Origin: Limonium bicolor
Lineage: Eukaryota; Streptophyta; Magnoliopsida; Caryophyllales; Plumbaginaceae
Reading direction: 5' to 3'
Assembly (NCBI GenBank): GCA_023374045.1
Contig: CM041779.1
Location: forward strand, 3,100,001-3,164,000
Length of the DNA: 64,000 nt
Of the stretch, positions 33,225 to 43,685 are shown piece after piece; within the stretch, counting starts at the first letter, position 1; each line of letters starts with the position of its first letter. The notes under the pieces are model-generated. The model had not been told where the DNA came from and did no database searches. It worked only from the letters and a program-made list of their open reading frames with translations. The position numbers and the translations under genes were made by a program.

Positions 33225-35924
33225 TTATAGTAGAAAACAAACTCCACAAACCCTGGTTTTGAAGGAGTTGTTTGTCGCCATTAATATTGTATTGTAATCC
33301 CGGTGATGGTGTAGTGCTTCTTCAAATTGGAGAATGTAAACATTCTCCCTTTGGTGTTTAGCCGTATGGGTGCAAGATGGTAGTGGTGGTGCTTGCTCAG
33401 AGTCGAGGATGTAAATTTCCTCCTCTGGAACGAAACTGAAGGTGGAAGTGAGCTTCAACGGGTGGGTTGGGTGGGCATTATTTTTCTTTGTCGAAGGGCC
33501 CAAATTTTCCAATGGATGATCCTTAGTGTGAGTATCATCCTCTTCAAATTTAAGGATGAAGACATCCTTAACTGCGTTGAGTGGTTCAGGGAGAACTTCT
33601 GGGAAATTTGTATCTTTAAATTCTGACCCTGGATAAAATGGAAAAATGGCCTTCTCACTCAGCGAGCTGACTTCGAGTTTCCACCCTACTTCTTTGTTGC
33701 ACAAGAGGGGAAGGCTGTGATCCTCCAGATGAAGATCAAAGTTGGATGGTTTTTCCTCTTCAAATTTGAGGATGTAATAATCCTCGTCTTCTTTGAGAGG
33801 CTCATAGAAAGAGCCTTGTTTGAATTCAACTTCAGAGGGAGGTGGTTCCTCGAAGGCGATATTGGTATTTTGTTTGGATGTTCTGGCGGGAGCGAGCATT
33901 TCCTCCTCTTCATTCTCGAGGATGTAACAATCCTCATTGTCTGGGTATAGCACAGAGAAGGAGGGAAAATAACGGTAATTGACTTCAGAGGGAGGAGACT
34001 CCATGAAGTTGAGGTAGAAGTTGTCCTCTGATGGCTTGTCTTCAAGCTCAAGCAGAAGGTTTGATACCGTTTGCTCATTTTCGAACGGGGGTGGTGGTAT
34101 TGAGTAACTCAAATCCTCAGGTAAATCGTCCACTACATGAACCAGTTTGCTCTCCGGTTGCTGTGATGTAAGGTCTAGTGGACCTTCCATCATTTCGTTT
34201 ATCGCAACTAATTTGGCATAGAGCTTCATTTGGTTCATGTCGAGGTATTCTTCCTCGGCCTGCTGCTCCACTTCAGGGACCATTTCACTCTCGGGTTGTT
34301 GCTCCCTTTGAGCTAATGTGATGGGTTGGTCCACTATGTAAATTGCTTTTGCATACTCTTTTGGGTTTGGATTGGTCTGTGAGGGGAGTTGGCCAGGAGG
34401 TCTTTGTTGAGTTAAAAGCTGTTGTATTTGAGACTGCAAGGCTGTTTGGTCTTTGCGCAGGGCTGCGACCTCTTCTTGCGTATCTCTGGACTTACCCATC
34501 ATAGCTTTAAACATCTCTTGCATTTGAGACATATCAGACTCAGGATTCGAAGGAGGTTGAGTCGGTCGACTCGATGAAGCTTCATTGCCATAAGGCTGTT
34601 GTTGATATTGCCTCTGGCCTCCTTGGAAATTGGACTGAGGTCTGTAATTTTGGGATGTTTGTTGGGTATGTGGGTTTTGGATGTTTCCGGTGTTTGAGTA
34701 GCTAAGATTGGATTGCATGTTACGTTGCCATGGTTGTCTGTATCCTGAATTGTTGGTGATGTAGTTTGCTTCCTCCGCTGCTTTCATTTCTTGTAGTTGG
34801 GGGCATTGATCATAATCATGAGGCCCGCAACATTGCGTACAAGAATTAGTTGGAGAAGGTTGGGATTGAGGAGCATAGCCTGGAGGGGTAGTAGGTGGTC
34901 GGGAAATCATCGACTTAGCTTGCTGGGGGAAGGAATTCATAGCCATCTGTTCAACCACTTTCTGCAGAGTGCTCACTTTTGTAGCCTGCTGAGCATTGCT
35001 TTCCATGAGTTGCTCATGGCTTCTCATGAGCTGGTTGAACTTGTTATCACTCTCCCCAACATGGTATAATCCTGGAGTACCGCTCCTTGATCCACCGGAG
35101 GCCCAGTCTCTGATTTCCTCACAGAGAGATTCCATGCTGTTCAGAAATTGTGCTCCCGGCTTTTTCAGAACGTCAGCCCCTAACGAAGATAGCACCATTG
35201 TTCTGCACGGACCGATCAAGCCCTTGTAGAACAATTGTGATACTTGTTCCTTCGTTAGACCGTGGTGAGGACAGGTGAGTAGTAGACCTTTGAAACGGTC
35301 CCAAGTTTCACAAATATTCTCCGACCCTGGTTGCTTAAAATTGTATATTTCAGCAATCATCTCCAAAGTTCGGCTCGGAGGTAAGAATTTGTCGTAGAAC
35401 TTGGTGGCCATGTCGTCCCAGGTACCAATGGTACTTGGTGTTAAGCTATGATACCACTTGCTTGCGTTTCCCGTCAGGCTGTGTGGGAATAAAGACAATC
35501 TTGCATATTGTAGTACTGCATCGGTTGCAGTAAGGCTATTGGCATGTTGTAAGAATTTTGTAACATGTAACAGGGCTTCGTCTGGACTGGTGCCATCAAA
35601 CATACCCAGCTCTTTCACACATCTGATTTGATGATATGGCTTCAGTTTCTGCCACTCATCGTATTCGGATGGGTTGAGGTGAGGAAGGATGATAGCAGGC
35701 TGCTGTCCTTGATTAGACGGCCTGTTGATATTTCGAACCGTTGCTGGTGTAGCTGCCATGTTAGCTTCCAGGTCAGAATCTATCACTGTGGTGGTTATGT
35801 TTTGTTGAGTTCGTCTCTGCCTGAGATTGCGCAGAAAGGTTCTCTCGATTTCTGGGATGTAACCAACCGTGTGATTATTAATATTTCTGGGTAGCTGTGT
35901 GACCTGGTAAAAGGCATTCACCAC
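33225..35924 (-). CDS. gag: Gag polyprotein of the TR-GAG element
   Basis: Gag packages the element RNA into particles. The frame is open for 899 codons from a GTG at 35924; the first ATG is at 35759 (MAATPATVRNINRPSNQ), and the open text before it looks coding (IERTFLRNLRQRR), so the true start is uncertain. The retrotransposon gag core spans about residues 105-275 (SLFPHSLTGNASKWYHSLTP, YKGLIGPCRTMVLSSLGADV). A zinc knuckle of the form C-x2-C-x3-H-x4-C (CTQCCGPHDYDQC) lies near residue 365. A Gln/Asn-rich segment and a coiled coil follow. The long acidic C-terminal third repeats the short motif YILKFEE (variants VFILKFEE, IYILDSEQ, VYILQFEE, CYILENEE). No pol follows. The ORF is intact, so the protein could be made. 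Confidence 0.93.
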   Translation of the reverse strand: MVNAFYQVTQLPRNINNHTVGYIPEIERTFLRNLRQRRTQQNITTTVIDSDLEANMAATPATVRNINRPSNQGQQPAIILPHLNPSEYDEWQKLKPYHQIRCVKELGMFDGTSPDEALLHVTKFLQHANSLTATDAVLQYARLSLFPHSLTGNASKWYHSLTPSTIGTWDDMATKFYDKFLPPSRTLEMIAEIYNFKQPGSENICETWDRFKGLLLTCPHHGLTKEQVSQLFYKGLIGPCRTMVLSSLGADVLKKPGAQFLNSMESLCEEIRDWASGGSRSGTPGLYHVGESDNKFNQLMRSHEQLMESNAQQATKVSTLQKVVEQMAMNSFPQQAKSMISRPPTTPPGYAPQSQPSPTNSCTQCCGPHDYDQCPQLQEMKAAEEANYITNNSGYRQPWQRNMQSNLSYSNTGNIQNPHTQQTSQNYRPQSNFQGGQRQYQQQPYGNEASSSRPTQPPSNPESDMSQMQEMFKAMMGKSRDTQEEVAALRKDQTALQSQIQQLLTQQRPPGQLPSQTNPNPKEYAKAIYIVDQPITLAQREQQPESEMVPEVEQQAEEEYLDMNQMKLYAKLVAINEMMEGPLDLTSQQPESKLVHVVDDLPEDLSYSIPPPPFENEQTVSNLLLELEDKPSEDNFYLNFMESPPSEVNYRYFPSFSVLYPDNEDCYILENEEEEMLAPARTSKQNTNIAFEEPPPSEVEFKQGSFYEPLKEDEDYYILKFEEEKPSNFDLHLEDHSLPLLCNKEVGWKLEVSSLSEKAIFPFYPGSEFKDTNFPEVLPEPLNAVKDVFILKFEEDDTHTKDHPLENLGPSTKKNNAHPTHPLKLTSTFSFVPEEEIYILDSEQAPPLPSCTHTAKHQRENVYILQFEEALHHHRDYNTILMATNNSFKTRVCGVCFLL

Positions 35925-36323
35925 TCAAAACAGAGAAAAGAACTGGTTATACATTAGAATAATAAAAATGTTAGGAATTAGTAGACAGAAATTTAAAGTT
36001 AGTAGTTAGGGACAATGGAAAGAAATGACAATGGAACGAAATGACTGGAAATTTTAAAGTTAGTAGTTAGAGACAATGGAAATGACAATGGAACGAAATG
36101 ACAATGGAACGAAATGACAGAAATAAATAACAATAATATTAACAAGTTAGTAGTCAGATGTCCAAGTCAGATCAGAAGTTAGATGTCCAATGTCCAAGTC
36201 AGATGTCCGAGGTTATATGTCCGAAATTGGATTAACAGTTGTTTTTTTAATTTTAATAGATCAACAGATTATTATAATAAAACAGGTGAATTAACCGGGG
36301 CTTAGGGACTAGATTAAATCAAG
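35925..36323 (-). other. TR-GAG leader between primer-binding site and gag
   Basis: Untranslated leader with short repeats of the kinds AATGGAACGAAATGAC (about 36020-36120) and AGTCAGATGTCC (about 36150-36230). No ORF. Confidence 0.6.
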
Positions 36324-36341
36324 TCCCCGGCAACGGCGCCA
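36324..36341 (-). promoter_or_regulatory. Primer-binding site, tRNA-Asp type
   Basis: The minus strand reads TGGCGCCGTTGCCGGGGA, three bases inside the 5' LTR. It is complementary to the 3' end of plant tRNA-Asp, the primer used by Athila-type elements. Confidence 0.92.
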
Positions 36342-36344
36342 TTT

Positions 36345-37925
36345 TGCAGAGTGGATTTATCGTGAGTTATTAGCACAGGTGAAATTGATAAAAGAAAGAA
36401 ATTAATACTCAAAATATCCGTCGGGCTGCAAATTAAAACCCGGTCGCAGTAGTATAGACAGAAGCGGCCGGGGTCAAACCGTGGGACTTATAGCGAGCTA
36501 AAATAGTTCCTAAGCTTGTCACAAAAAAGGGGAAGTTAATTGACTTGTTTTTAGAGAATTAAAATAGCAGATTAAATTACTGAGAGCAGATGAATTAAAT
36601 GGAACTCCGGGTTCAGGTTTTATACAATCTGTTTAATTATGCTATCTCTACCGGTTTAATAAATTAGTTTAGCAAAATTCCTGTTATTATCCTAAGGACT
36701 AAGTCATAGACCCTTAAGAACTCATTTACCAGAAAATGCTCGGTCTAATCAAGGTTCGAGCAATACTATGTAAACGGACGTTAAATTCGAGGAATTATAA
36801 TTACATCTGTAAATACTAACTTATTAAATCATAATAAGTTTTCTCCAAATTTACGGCTTAATTAACCTGTCTATTTATCACCTGGTCTGATCAAAATAGA
36901 CTTAGGAAAGCATTTTAATAAATTCATGTAATTTATTAAAATGGTGAGAGAAAACCTTTAAGCGTAACAAACTGTATTTATTTTAACCGGTAGAAATATT
37001 GATTACATAATTAAACAAACCATAATTAAAAACCTTGCCCGGAGCAAATCCTCCTTAGCCAGACATATTAACTGGTAATAAATCTGACAGAGGTTGGACG
37101 TAATAACAGCACGGAGACGTGATTAGTGGATGGAGAAAGAGGTCGAAGAGTGAAACATGTACGTAGGTTAATAAGTGAAGTGGGTGAATTAGAGAATTAA
37201 TGGAGTGAAATGGTATACGGGAGTGATTTACTGGAAGAGAATGAGATGAGGTGAGTGTGAGTGATTTTCAGGTTTTCTCCGTGCACTCGTACAAGGCTGT
37301 AGGGAATGGGTATTTATAGAAGAAATGAAGAGGTAGTCTTCCGTAGATATTTGCAGTTGATTGCCTACTTGAGTGCTTGATTGATTGAAGCATTGATTGC
37401 TTTATTTATTGCAGGGGACAGAGGCAGAATGCGTGAGCGATTTAAGGTAGGCGGTGGAGCGGAGTAGATGGATAGCGCAATCAATTTGCAGAACGTCGCG
37501 AAGAAGAAGACAGGCGCGTCTCTTGTCCGCCACTGAATTTGGTCCGGGACTTCTTGCAGGAGTTAGGTCCCGGACCATAATGCTGGCAAATCTCTCGGTT
37601 TTAAAATTACGTGTGGTCCGGGACTTAGGCAAGGGCATAAGTCCCGGATCAAGCTGGTGTTGAAGTCTCGAGGGTATGCCAACTTTGACTGGCTCTAGAT
37701 TATTCGTTTGGACTCCGTTTTTTGAACCGTCTGCGGCTATGCGTTCGTCTCTTCATGTTCTTTGCTTCTAGCTTGACTTTTTCTCATGTTTAACTGATAA
37801 ATCTGTAAGACAACCAATAACACATAAACTAGAGAAAAGTAAGATAAGTGGAGAAATGAGCAAGAAAAGTGCTAATAATATATATGAAATACACCTATAA
37901 AACATGCTCATTTGGACACTTATCA
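36345..37925 (-). repeat. TR-GAG right LTR (5' LTR)
   Basis: 1581 bp. It differs from the left copy by scattered substitutions and the missing hairpin unit. As the 5' LTR it would drive transcription to the left. Confidence 0.95.
37311..37320 (-). promoter_or_regulatory. TATA box of the TR-GAG 5' LTR
   Basis: The minus strand reads TCTATAAATA, in a U3-like position within the LTR. The same motif is in the other LTR. The start site itself was not seen. Confidence 0.55.
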
Positions 37926-37930
37926 GTAGC

Positions 37931-38897
37931 ATGTGCCCAGAGAGGAGTATGGTATGCGATTACCCATGTCACGGTGGAGAATGATGGATTACAGGGCATC
38001 ATTGATGATAACATCCACATTATGCTAGGTGATGGGTGCGATATCTTATTCTGGTTCGACAAATGGTGTTATGGTATGCCGTTAAAGGACCGCTTCCCTA
38101 GATTGTTTCAGATTAGCATGCAGCAGGAACACACGGTGGCAAACATGGGTGTTTGGTGTGATATGAACTGGACGTGGAACCTGCTGTGGCGTCGAAGCCT
38201 CTTTGTATATGAAGAAGATATGCTTGCAAGATTACGAGAGATAATAGCAGACAATCTACCCACGATTGGCGTTAGGGATGAATGCATATGGAAGGGGTCT
38301 GGTCAAGGCTCATTGACTAAAGACATCTCTCTCATGATGGCTAGTCCCCCTGGGGAAGTAATCGAGCAGGAAGCGATGAACCTACAAAGTATATGGAAAG
38401 GGCTCTGTGAGCCAAGAGTAGCTATGACAATATGGTTCACATTAATCAGGAGACTTGCAACTAGAGAGCTGCTCTTCGAAAGAAATGCAGTGCCGATCGG
38501 TGGTAGTCTTTGCCCATGGTGTACGCGGTCCATGGAAACGGTGGAACACGTAATATTCTTGTGCCCCAAAATAAGAGAAGTCTGGTCTCAAATACTTCGT
38601 TGGTGGAATATCCCCTTCAGTTTCAAAGAATCAGTGAGAGAAATCTACCAAGATTGGTGTTCCCAGCCCTTGGGAAGCAAGGCAAAAAGAATCTGGAAAT
38701 CCACCCTATGTTATGGAGTATACTCTATATGGCTAAGTCGTAATAATGTCGTATTTAGAGGAGAAGCCTTGAGTATTGAAAGACTTGTGATCCAGATCAA
38801 ATTGGGAGTTTGGAGATGGACGAAATGCTGGTGGAAGGACATGGTTTTGTCTTTAGGGATGTTCATGAACACTGAGTCTCTTCGGGATTATTTTTAG
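37931..38897 (+). pseudogene. LINE-1 ORF2, C-terminal part with zf-RVT
   Basis: This resumes the ORF cut at 30354; removing 30355-37930 gives a continuous frame (INDVACAQRGVWYAITHV). Recognisable blocks are MLGDGCDILFWFDKW, a thumb-like helical segment, and the zinc-binding pattern LCPWCTRSMETVEHVIFLCP (about 38505-38565) typical of plant LINE zf-RVT regions. It ends TESLRDYF and a stop at 38895-38897. Unlike LINE-2, there is no RNase H domain after it. The complete ORF2 would be about 1226 residues with a single internal stop. Confidence 0.95.
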
Positions 38898-39128
38898 TTT
38901 GTAAGTTAAGTATTGTATCCTGATCAATCGAACATGTCTGATGCTGCCCCTTTATGCTTAGTTTTTGGCTAGTAAGGATTCTAGGTGTGTAATCGGATGA
39001 GGGGTACTCTTTTTCCTTCCTAAGCTTTTTCCCATCGGGTTTTGCTTAGGGAGGTTTTAATGAGGCCCATCAAACAATTCATCCTTCTATTAATAAAATG
39101 GCGAAAGCCAACAATTATAAAAAAAAAA
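38898..39128 (+). other. LINE-1 3' UTR and poly(A) end
   Basis: The non-coding 3' end holds TTAATAAAATGGCG before a terminal A run at 39119-39128. This marks the 3' border of the element. Confidence 0.85.
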
Positions 39129-39978
39129 TCAACTTATGCATTTATGAGATCACATTGATGAATAAATAGGGGATATGTGTGAGAAAGGCTAGGGGATAAT
39201 CACGTATCTTTTGTATTATAGTATTTACAGTGTCAAAAAAACGTATCTCTTGTCCTTCAATTTTTACAATACTGGCCGATATTTTATAGTTTGCTATAAT
39301 TTGATCCTCAAGTTCCAAACCACTATGATGTATTATATGGTTTTGAACACCAACAAAAACTATATGTCTAAAAACCTGCTGATATAAATCTTTCGTTCAT
39401 TTTTCATCCATTTTCCATTAGTTACAATGTACATTGATCAAAACACCTATTTTGTGATTTGAATAAAAGAATGTAAGAGGACTATGTAAAAAGTTTAGTT
39501 TATTCCCACATACCATCAATAATATCTTAACGTTACCTTCATCTCTCTTTCCCTCTCATTTTCATCTCACTCTAGTATCTCAATTTACATCTGTTATCAC
39601 TTGTGTCATTCATGTCTTGCTCGGTTTGTCCACCTCACATTCTTTCCTCATGTCCATCTTCACTCTCTCTAGCTTTCTTTTATCTTGACTTTCTCTTTAT
39701 CTCACTGTATATTTTGTTTTATAACAAAAGAGATGCTCAACGAAAATCTAGGTCACCTTAAGCCCATAAACTTAACATTGCTAAAAAACATTACAGAATT
39801 TGCAACCCCCAAAATATATAAGTGTTAAATAAACTTGAAGCTTAATAAATATGTATAGAGGGAGAGTGAACTATGCTTCCAAGATCCGTGTGACTTACAT
39901 TATACTACACTAAACAACTTTCACGTTTTGCAGACGCTGGCATACCTTTTTTGTCTTTTTCTATCTTTGTTATTTTGT
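39129..39978. other. Spacer, no gene seen
   Basis: AT-rich, with a pyrimidine-rich stretch at about 39535-39720. No ORF or repeat structure was recognised. Confidence 0.5.
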
Positions 39979-41175
39979 AAAATTTTAAAGTGTCGTAATT
40001 TATTAACTATAAGTCTAAATAATATAAAATTTATACCATTGTCCATCATAAATCGAGCTCTTCAAAATAAGATCCAACATGAAAATATTTTGATAAATTT
40101 AAAATTTATATTTTTTGTATGTACATATTCTTTAAGTTTCACAATGAATCTTTCATTTATTGAAAGTGAATCATTTGTTTGAAAAAAGAGAATCTTATGC
40201 TTAAGAAAAATGAACCTTTCACATTAAACAATGTGAATCATTTGTGTTTTTAGAAGTGAACCTAAACCCTGCACAACAAACCCTAAAATTCCTTCGACGT
40301 TTTTTAGCTGGCCTATGGTGGCTAATAGGGTGTGTGGTGTAGGGTCATATTTTTTGAAGTTGTTATATATTTAATAATGTCGTCATTAACTCGATGGTTT
40401 TTTAAGGTTTGTGACCCTAAACCCTGTACAACAAAAACCCTAAAAATTCCTTCGACATTTTTTAGCTGGCCTATGGTGGTTTTTAGGGTGTGTGGTGCAG
40501 GGTTATATTTTTTGAAGTTGTTATATATTTTATAACGTCACCATTCACTCGACAGGTTTTGAGGGTTTGTGACCCTAAACCTTGCACTACAAACCCTAAA
40601 AATGTCTTTAACGTTTTTTAGCTTTGCTAGGGTGGTTTTTAGGTTGGGTGGTGTAAGGTTATCTTTTTTGAAGTTGTTCTATACTTTATATTGTTGTCAC
40701 TGACTCGACAACTTTTTAGGGTTTGTGGTTAAGGTTTTAGGGTTATTAGACCATAAACCCTGCAAACCCTAAAAATTCCTTTGACATTTCTTAGCTTTCC
40801 TAGGGTGGTGTTTAGGGTGTGTGGTATAGGGTAATATTTTTTAAAGTCTTTTTATACTTTATATTGTCGTCACTAACTCGACAATTTTCCTTAATCTCTA
40901 AACCACAGACCCTAAAAATTCCTTCGACATTTTAGTAAATTTATGACTATAAATAATAATTATTTTCAGTTTTTTATTAAAGAAGATTCATTTTGTTAAT
41001 GAATAAGATTCACTTTTAAAATACATAATATACTCATTACAAAAACATAAATTTTGAAGTATACCAAAACATATCAATGATGCATCTTGTTTTGAAGAGC
41101 ACGAATTAGATGAACAATGGTATAATTTTATTTTTTTGCAAGTATATTTTGTAAGTTGTAACACTTTGAATTTTT
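39979..41175. mobile_element. Mutator-like element with long imperfect terminal inverted repeats
   Basis: The segment at about 39979-40180 and the inverse of about 40970-41175 match over roughly 160-200 bp. Examples are TATACCATTG, GAGCTCTTCAAAATAAGAT against GTGCTCTTCAAAACAAGAT, and AAATTTATATTTTTTGTA against AAATTTATGTTTTTGTAA. No transposase ORF is present. The middle is the telomere-like tandem repeat. Long TIRs suggest a non-autonomous Mutator-type element. The target duplication was not resolved, so the class call is tentative. Confidence 0.6.
40255..40935. repeat. Tandem repeat of about 150-170 bp with telomere-like AAACCCTAAA motifs
   Basis: Four to five diverged units each run GTGACCCTAAACCCTGCAC, AAACCCTAAAAATTCCTTCG, TTTTTAGCT, a GGTGTAGGG-type motif, TTTTTTGAAGTTGTTATA and CTCGAC. 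Unit starts are near 40255, 40418, 40570, 40748 and 40895 (partial). Confidence 0.85.
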
Positions 41176-41199
41176 TTAATCTCTCTCAAATAATAAAGA

Positions 41200-41387
41200 C
41201 TACAATACAGTGGCGGATCCAGGAGTTTTGTTTAGGGGGAAATTATTTTTGATACTATCATTCTTTAAAATATTATGTCATTTCGTACTTTTTTTAAAAA
41301 TTTATAAGAGCATTTAACAAAATTTTTAAAGTTCCGGGGGGCCCGGTGTCCCCGCCCCCCCCCTTTGGATCTGCCTCTGCTACAATA
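41200..41387. mobile_element. hAT-type MITE with perfect 8-bp target duplication
   Basis: The element is 41208-41379 (172 bp). Its ends are CAGTGGCGGATCC and GGATCTGCCTCTG, inverted repeats with a few mismatches. CTACAATA is repeated exactly at 41200-41207 and 41380-41387. The 8-bp duplication and CA...TG ends fit hAT. The inside has a G-run and a C-run (AGTTCCGGGGGGCCC and CCGCCCCCCCCC). No ORF. Confidence 0.88.
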
Positions 41388-41400
41388 CAAAAAAAAAGTA

Positions 41401-42798
41401 CTACCTCCGTCCCACTTCGACCTTCTTATTTGTTTTTTGGCACGTTTTCCCACTTCAATATTAAACATATAAGATAAATTGATTTAGGGAAATTTCATGA
41501 AATGCCACTATATTTTTGGCTAATACATGAAATACCACTAAAAAAAGAAAGTCACAAAATGCCACTATATTTTCGTAAAAGTCCATTAAATGCCACTATA
41601 GCCATTGACCAGATGGAAAAAAAATAAAAAATACTCCTACTAGTTAACAAAGTACTTTTGAAGTTCACAATATGCCCCTAAGTGCTAAAAAATTCATAAA
41701 AATTCACAAAAATTTAAAAATATAGTAAAATATAAAATAATATATAAAAATTGAAAAAATGAAAGTATCTTAAAATATTAAAACAAATAAATATTTCATT
41801 TTTTAAATTTATTCGGTACCATAAAAAGAATACATGGTTCTAACAAATAATTTATACCAAATTTCTACCGATTTATACCAATTAAGTACCATAATTTATA
41901 CAAAATAAGTACCATAATTTTTACCATACATTTTTTAAATATTATTTTCTATCAAGTTAAATTATTTATTCAAAGTAAATTATTTTATATTTTTTAACAT
42001 ATATTTAAAAATTATAGTTTTTAAAATTTATGTTCTATTTTGTAGATAAATTGTTTTCAAAATACAATAAAAATATAAAATAATTTAAAATCTAAAATTT
42101 CTAAATATAAGTTTTAAAATATAAAATAATTTACTTTGAAGAAATAATTTAAATTGATAAAAATTAAAAAATGTAAGGTAAAATTTATGGTACTTATTTG
42201 GTATAAATTATGGTACTTAATTGGTATATATTGGTAGAAAATTTGGTATAAATTATCTGTTTAGAACACAATTTTCTTTTGTATGGTACTGAATAAATTT
42301 AAAAAATAAAATATTAATTTGTTTTAATTTTATGATATTTTAATTTTTTTATGATATTTTAATTTTTAAAATTTTTATAAATGTTTTTACTTTTTATATA
42401 TCATTTTATATTTTTATTGTTTTTTTAATTTTTTGTGAATTTTGTAACACTTAGGGGCATATTGTGAACTTTAAAAGTACTTTGTTAACTAGTAGAGGTA
42501 TTTTTGTCTTTTTTCCATCTGGTCAATGGCTATAATGGCATTTTATGGACTTTTACGAAAATATAGTGGCATTTTGTGACTTACTTTTTTTTAGTGGTAT
42601 TTCATGAATTAGCCAAAAATATAGTGGCATTTCATGAAATTTCCCATTAATTTAATAAAATTAAGTTTTGCATTAAGTAGTTTATCACATAAGAAATCAA
42701 TTATAAAACTTAGATTTGTGAAATTGTATTATTTTATATGTTAAATATTGAAGTCAAACGGCATGCTAAACAAGATGGTCAAGAAACGACAGAGGGAG
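41401..42798. mobile_element. Stowaway-type MITE interrupted by a Mutator-type MITE
   Basis: The left end is CTACCTCCGTCCCACTTCGA and the right end is the inverse of CTCCCTCTGTCGTTTCTTGA. Both are flanked by TA (41399-41400 and 42799-42800). Inner arms also match (CACTTCAATATTAAACATAT against GACTTCAATATTTAACATAT). Without the insertion the element is about 230 bp, usual for Stowaway (Tc1/mariner). Confidence 0.88.
41487..42645. mobile_element. Palindromic Mutator-type MITE inside the Stowaway
   Basis: It starts GGGAAATTTCATGAAATGCC and ends with the inverse. The arms match for well over 200 bp, including GCCACTATATTTT, ACCAGATGGAAAAA and TATGCCCCTAAGTG, and the match continues with decay towards the centre (about 42060). 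The flanks ATTGATTTA (41478-41486) and ATTAATTTA (42646-42654) form a 9-bp duplication with one mismatch, the Mutator size. No ORF. Confidence 0.88.
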
Positions 42799-42800
42799 TA

Positions 42801-43685
42801 TTATCTTTTTCCTTTTTATTTTTTTTATTTTATACTGACTCCTCTTCCTCTTTAACTTTTAATTGATCCAGTAGATTAGTGACATGTAAAACTGAAGCCA
42901 CAAAAGAAGTTGGAGCTCTGCACCGGGTTTGCAACCATTGTAGGGTTTAAATTTTTTAATACCGTCACACAGAATGAACTACTTTATACTATACCCAAGT
43001 CACTCACTTATCTTAATAGCATGACCGGTAGTTGACCACCATGAAAACTCTTCTACGCCTCAAATTACATCGAGCAATCAGTGAATTTCTGTCCATTAGT
43101 GCACTAATAGTGTATAGTTCATTATATACTTATTAATATACATTGTATCGTAAACACCTACAAATACACATTTCTTTATCTCAGGGTTGTCTCAATGATT
43201 TTTAGGCCCAGTGCTAAAATCTAAAATGGGATCCCTTATAGAATTAAATTATTTAAAGATAAAAAAGTTACTAAATTAAAATATTTAAAATGAGGCTACT
43301 CAAAGCATTCTATTTACAATAAATTTGGACAATTTATAATTTTCTCATACCAAAATCTTGAGGAATAAATAAAAATTGAGCCACAATATTTAGGGACCCT
43401 TTTCTGTCGGTCATCTTGCACGCTCAAGGAGCCGACCCTGAGTAATCAATCTTCTCCTCTCATGTTTGTCTCATTTTCTGCTATCAAACCTCCATCATTT
43501 TCACACTTTCACCACACTCACTTTAACCAATCCAGATATACTAGTGTCATACTTTTCAAAAGAGTAAAACATCCTCATAACACCCCGACAACAAACTTGT
43601 TACAAAAATCAATTAACAAATTTGACACAAAGATGGTACCAATTTATCACATAGACAAGTAACATATACATTACCTAAGTTGAGT
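42801..43685. other. Spacer with a MITE relic
   Basis: No gene is supported. At 43184-43437 a degraded element has matching inverted ends (CAGGGTTGTCTCAATG and the inverse of CAGGGTCGGCTCCTTG) with AT-rich filling. Its target duplication is not evident. A short ORF near 43462 has no recognisable content. Confidence 0.45.

Larger units (their letters stand above)
30355..37925 (-). mobile_element. TR-GAG: non-autonomous LTR retrotransposon with gag only
   Basis: It is 7571 bp long in minus orientation. The LTRs are 30355-32035 (3' LTR) and 36345-37925 (5' LTR), both TG...CA. The 5-bp duplication GTAGC flanks it exactly (30350-30354 and 37926-37930). The primer-binding site matches tRNA-Asp. 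A polypurine tract adjoins the 3' LTR. The only long ORF is gag (33225-35924); no protease, reverse transcriptase, RNase H or integrase is present. This fits the TR-GAG class of plant elements, whose pol functions come from a partner. Gag and the tRNA-Asp primer point to the Athila/Tat branch of Ty3-gypsy. The LTRs are nearly identical apart from indels, so the insertion is young. Confidence 0.95.
545..39128 (+). mobile_element. LINE-1: L1-type non-LTR retrotransposon with RRM ORF1, split by two insertions
   Basis: The pieces are 545-1426, 26774-30354 and 37931-39128, about 5.66 kb once CACTA-1 and the TR-GAG element are removed. The order is ORF1 with an RNA-recognition motif, then ORF2 with AP-type endonuclease, reverse transcriptase and a zf-RVT zinc-binding tail, then a short 3' UTR ending in a poly(A) run at 39119-39128. 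Both insertions rejoin the reading frame when removed, so the element was largely coding when it was hit. An RRM in ORF1 is known from the BNR-like group of plant LINEs. No RNase H domain follows the zf-RVT region. The flanking target-site duplication was not found. Confidence 0.9.

Noticed and set aside
40255..40935. True telomere or subtelomere
   Set aside because: The AAACCCT motifs are single, spaced by about 150 bases and bounded by inverted repeats; there is no continuous heptamer array.
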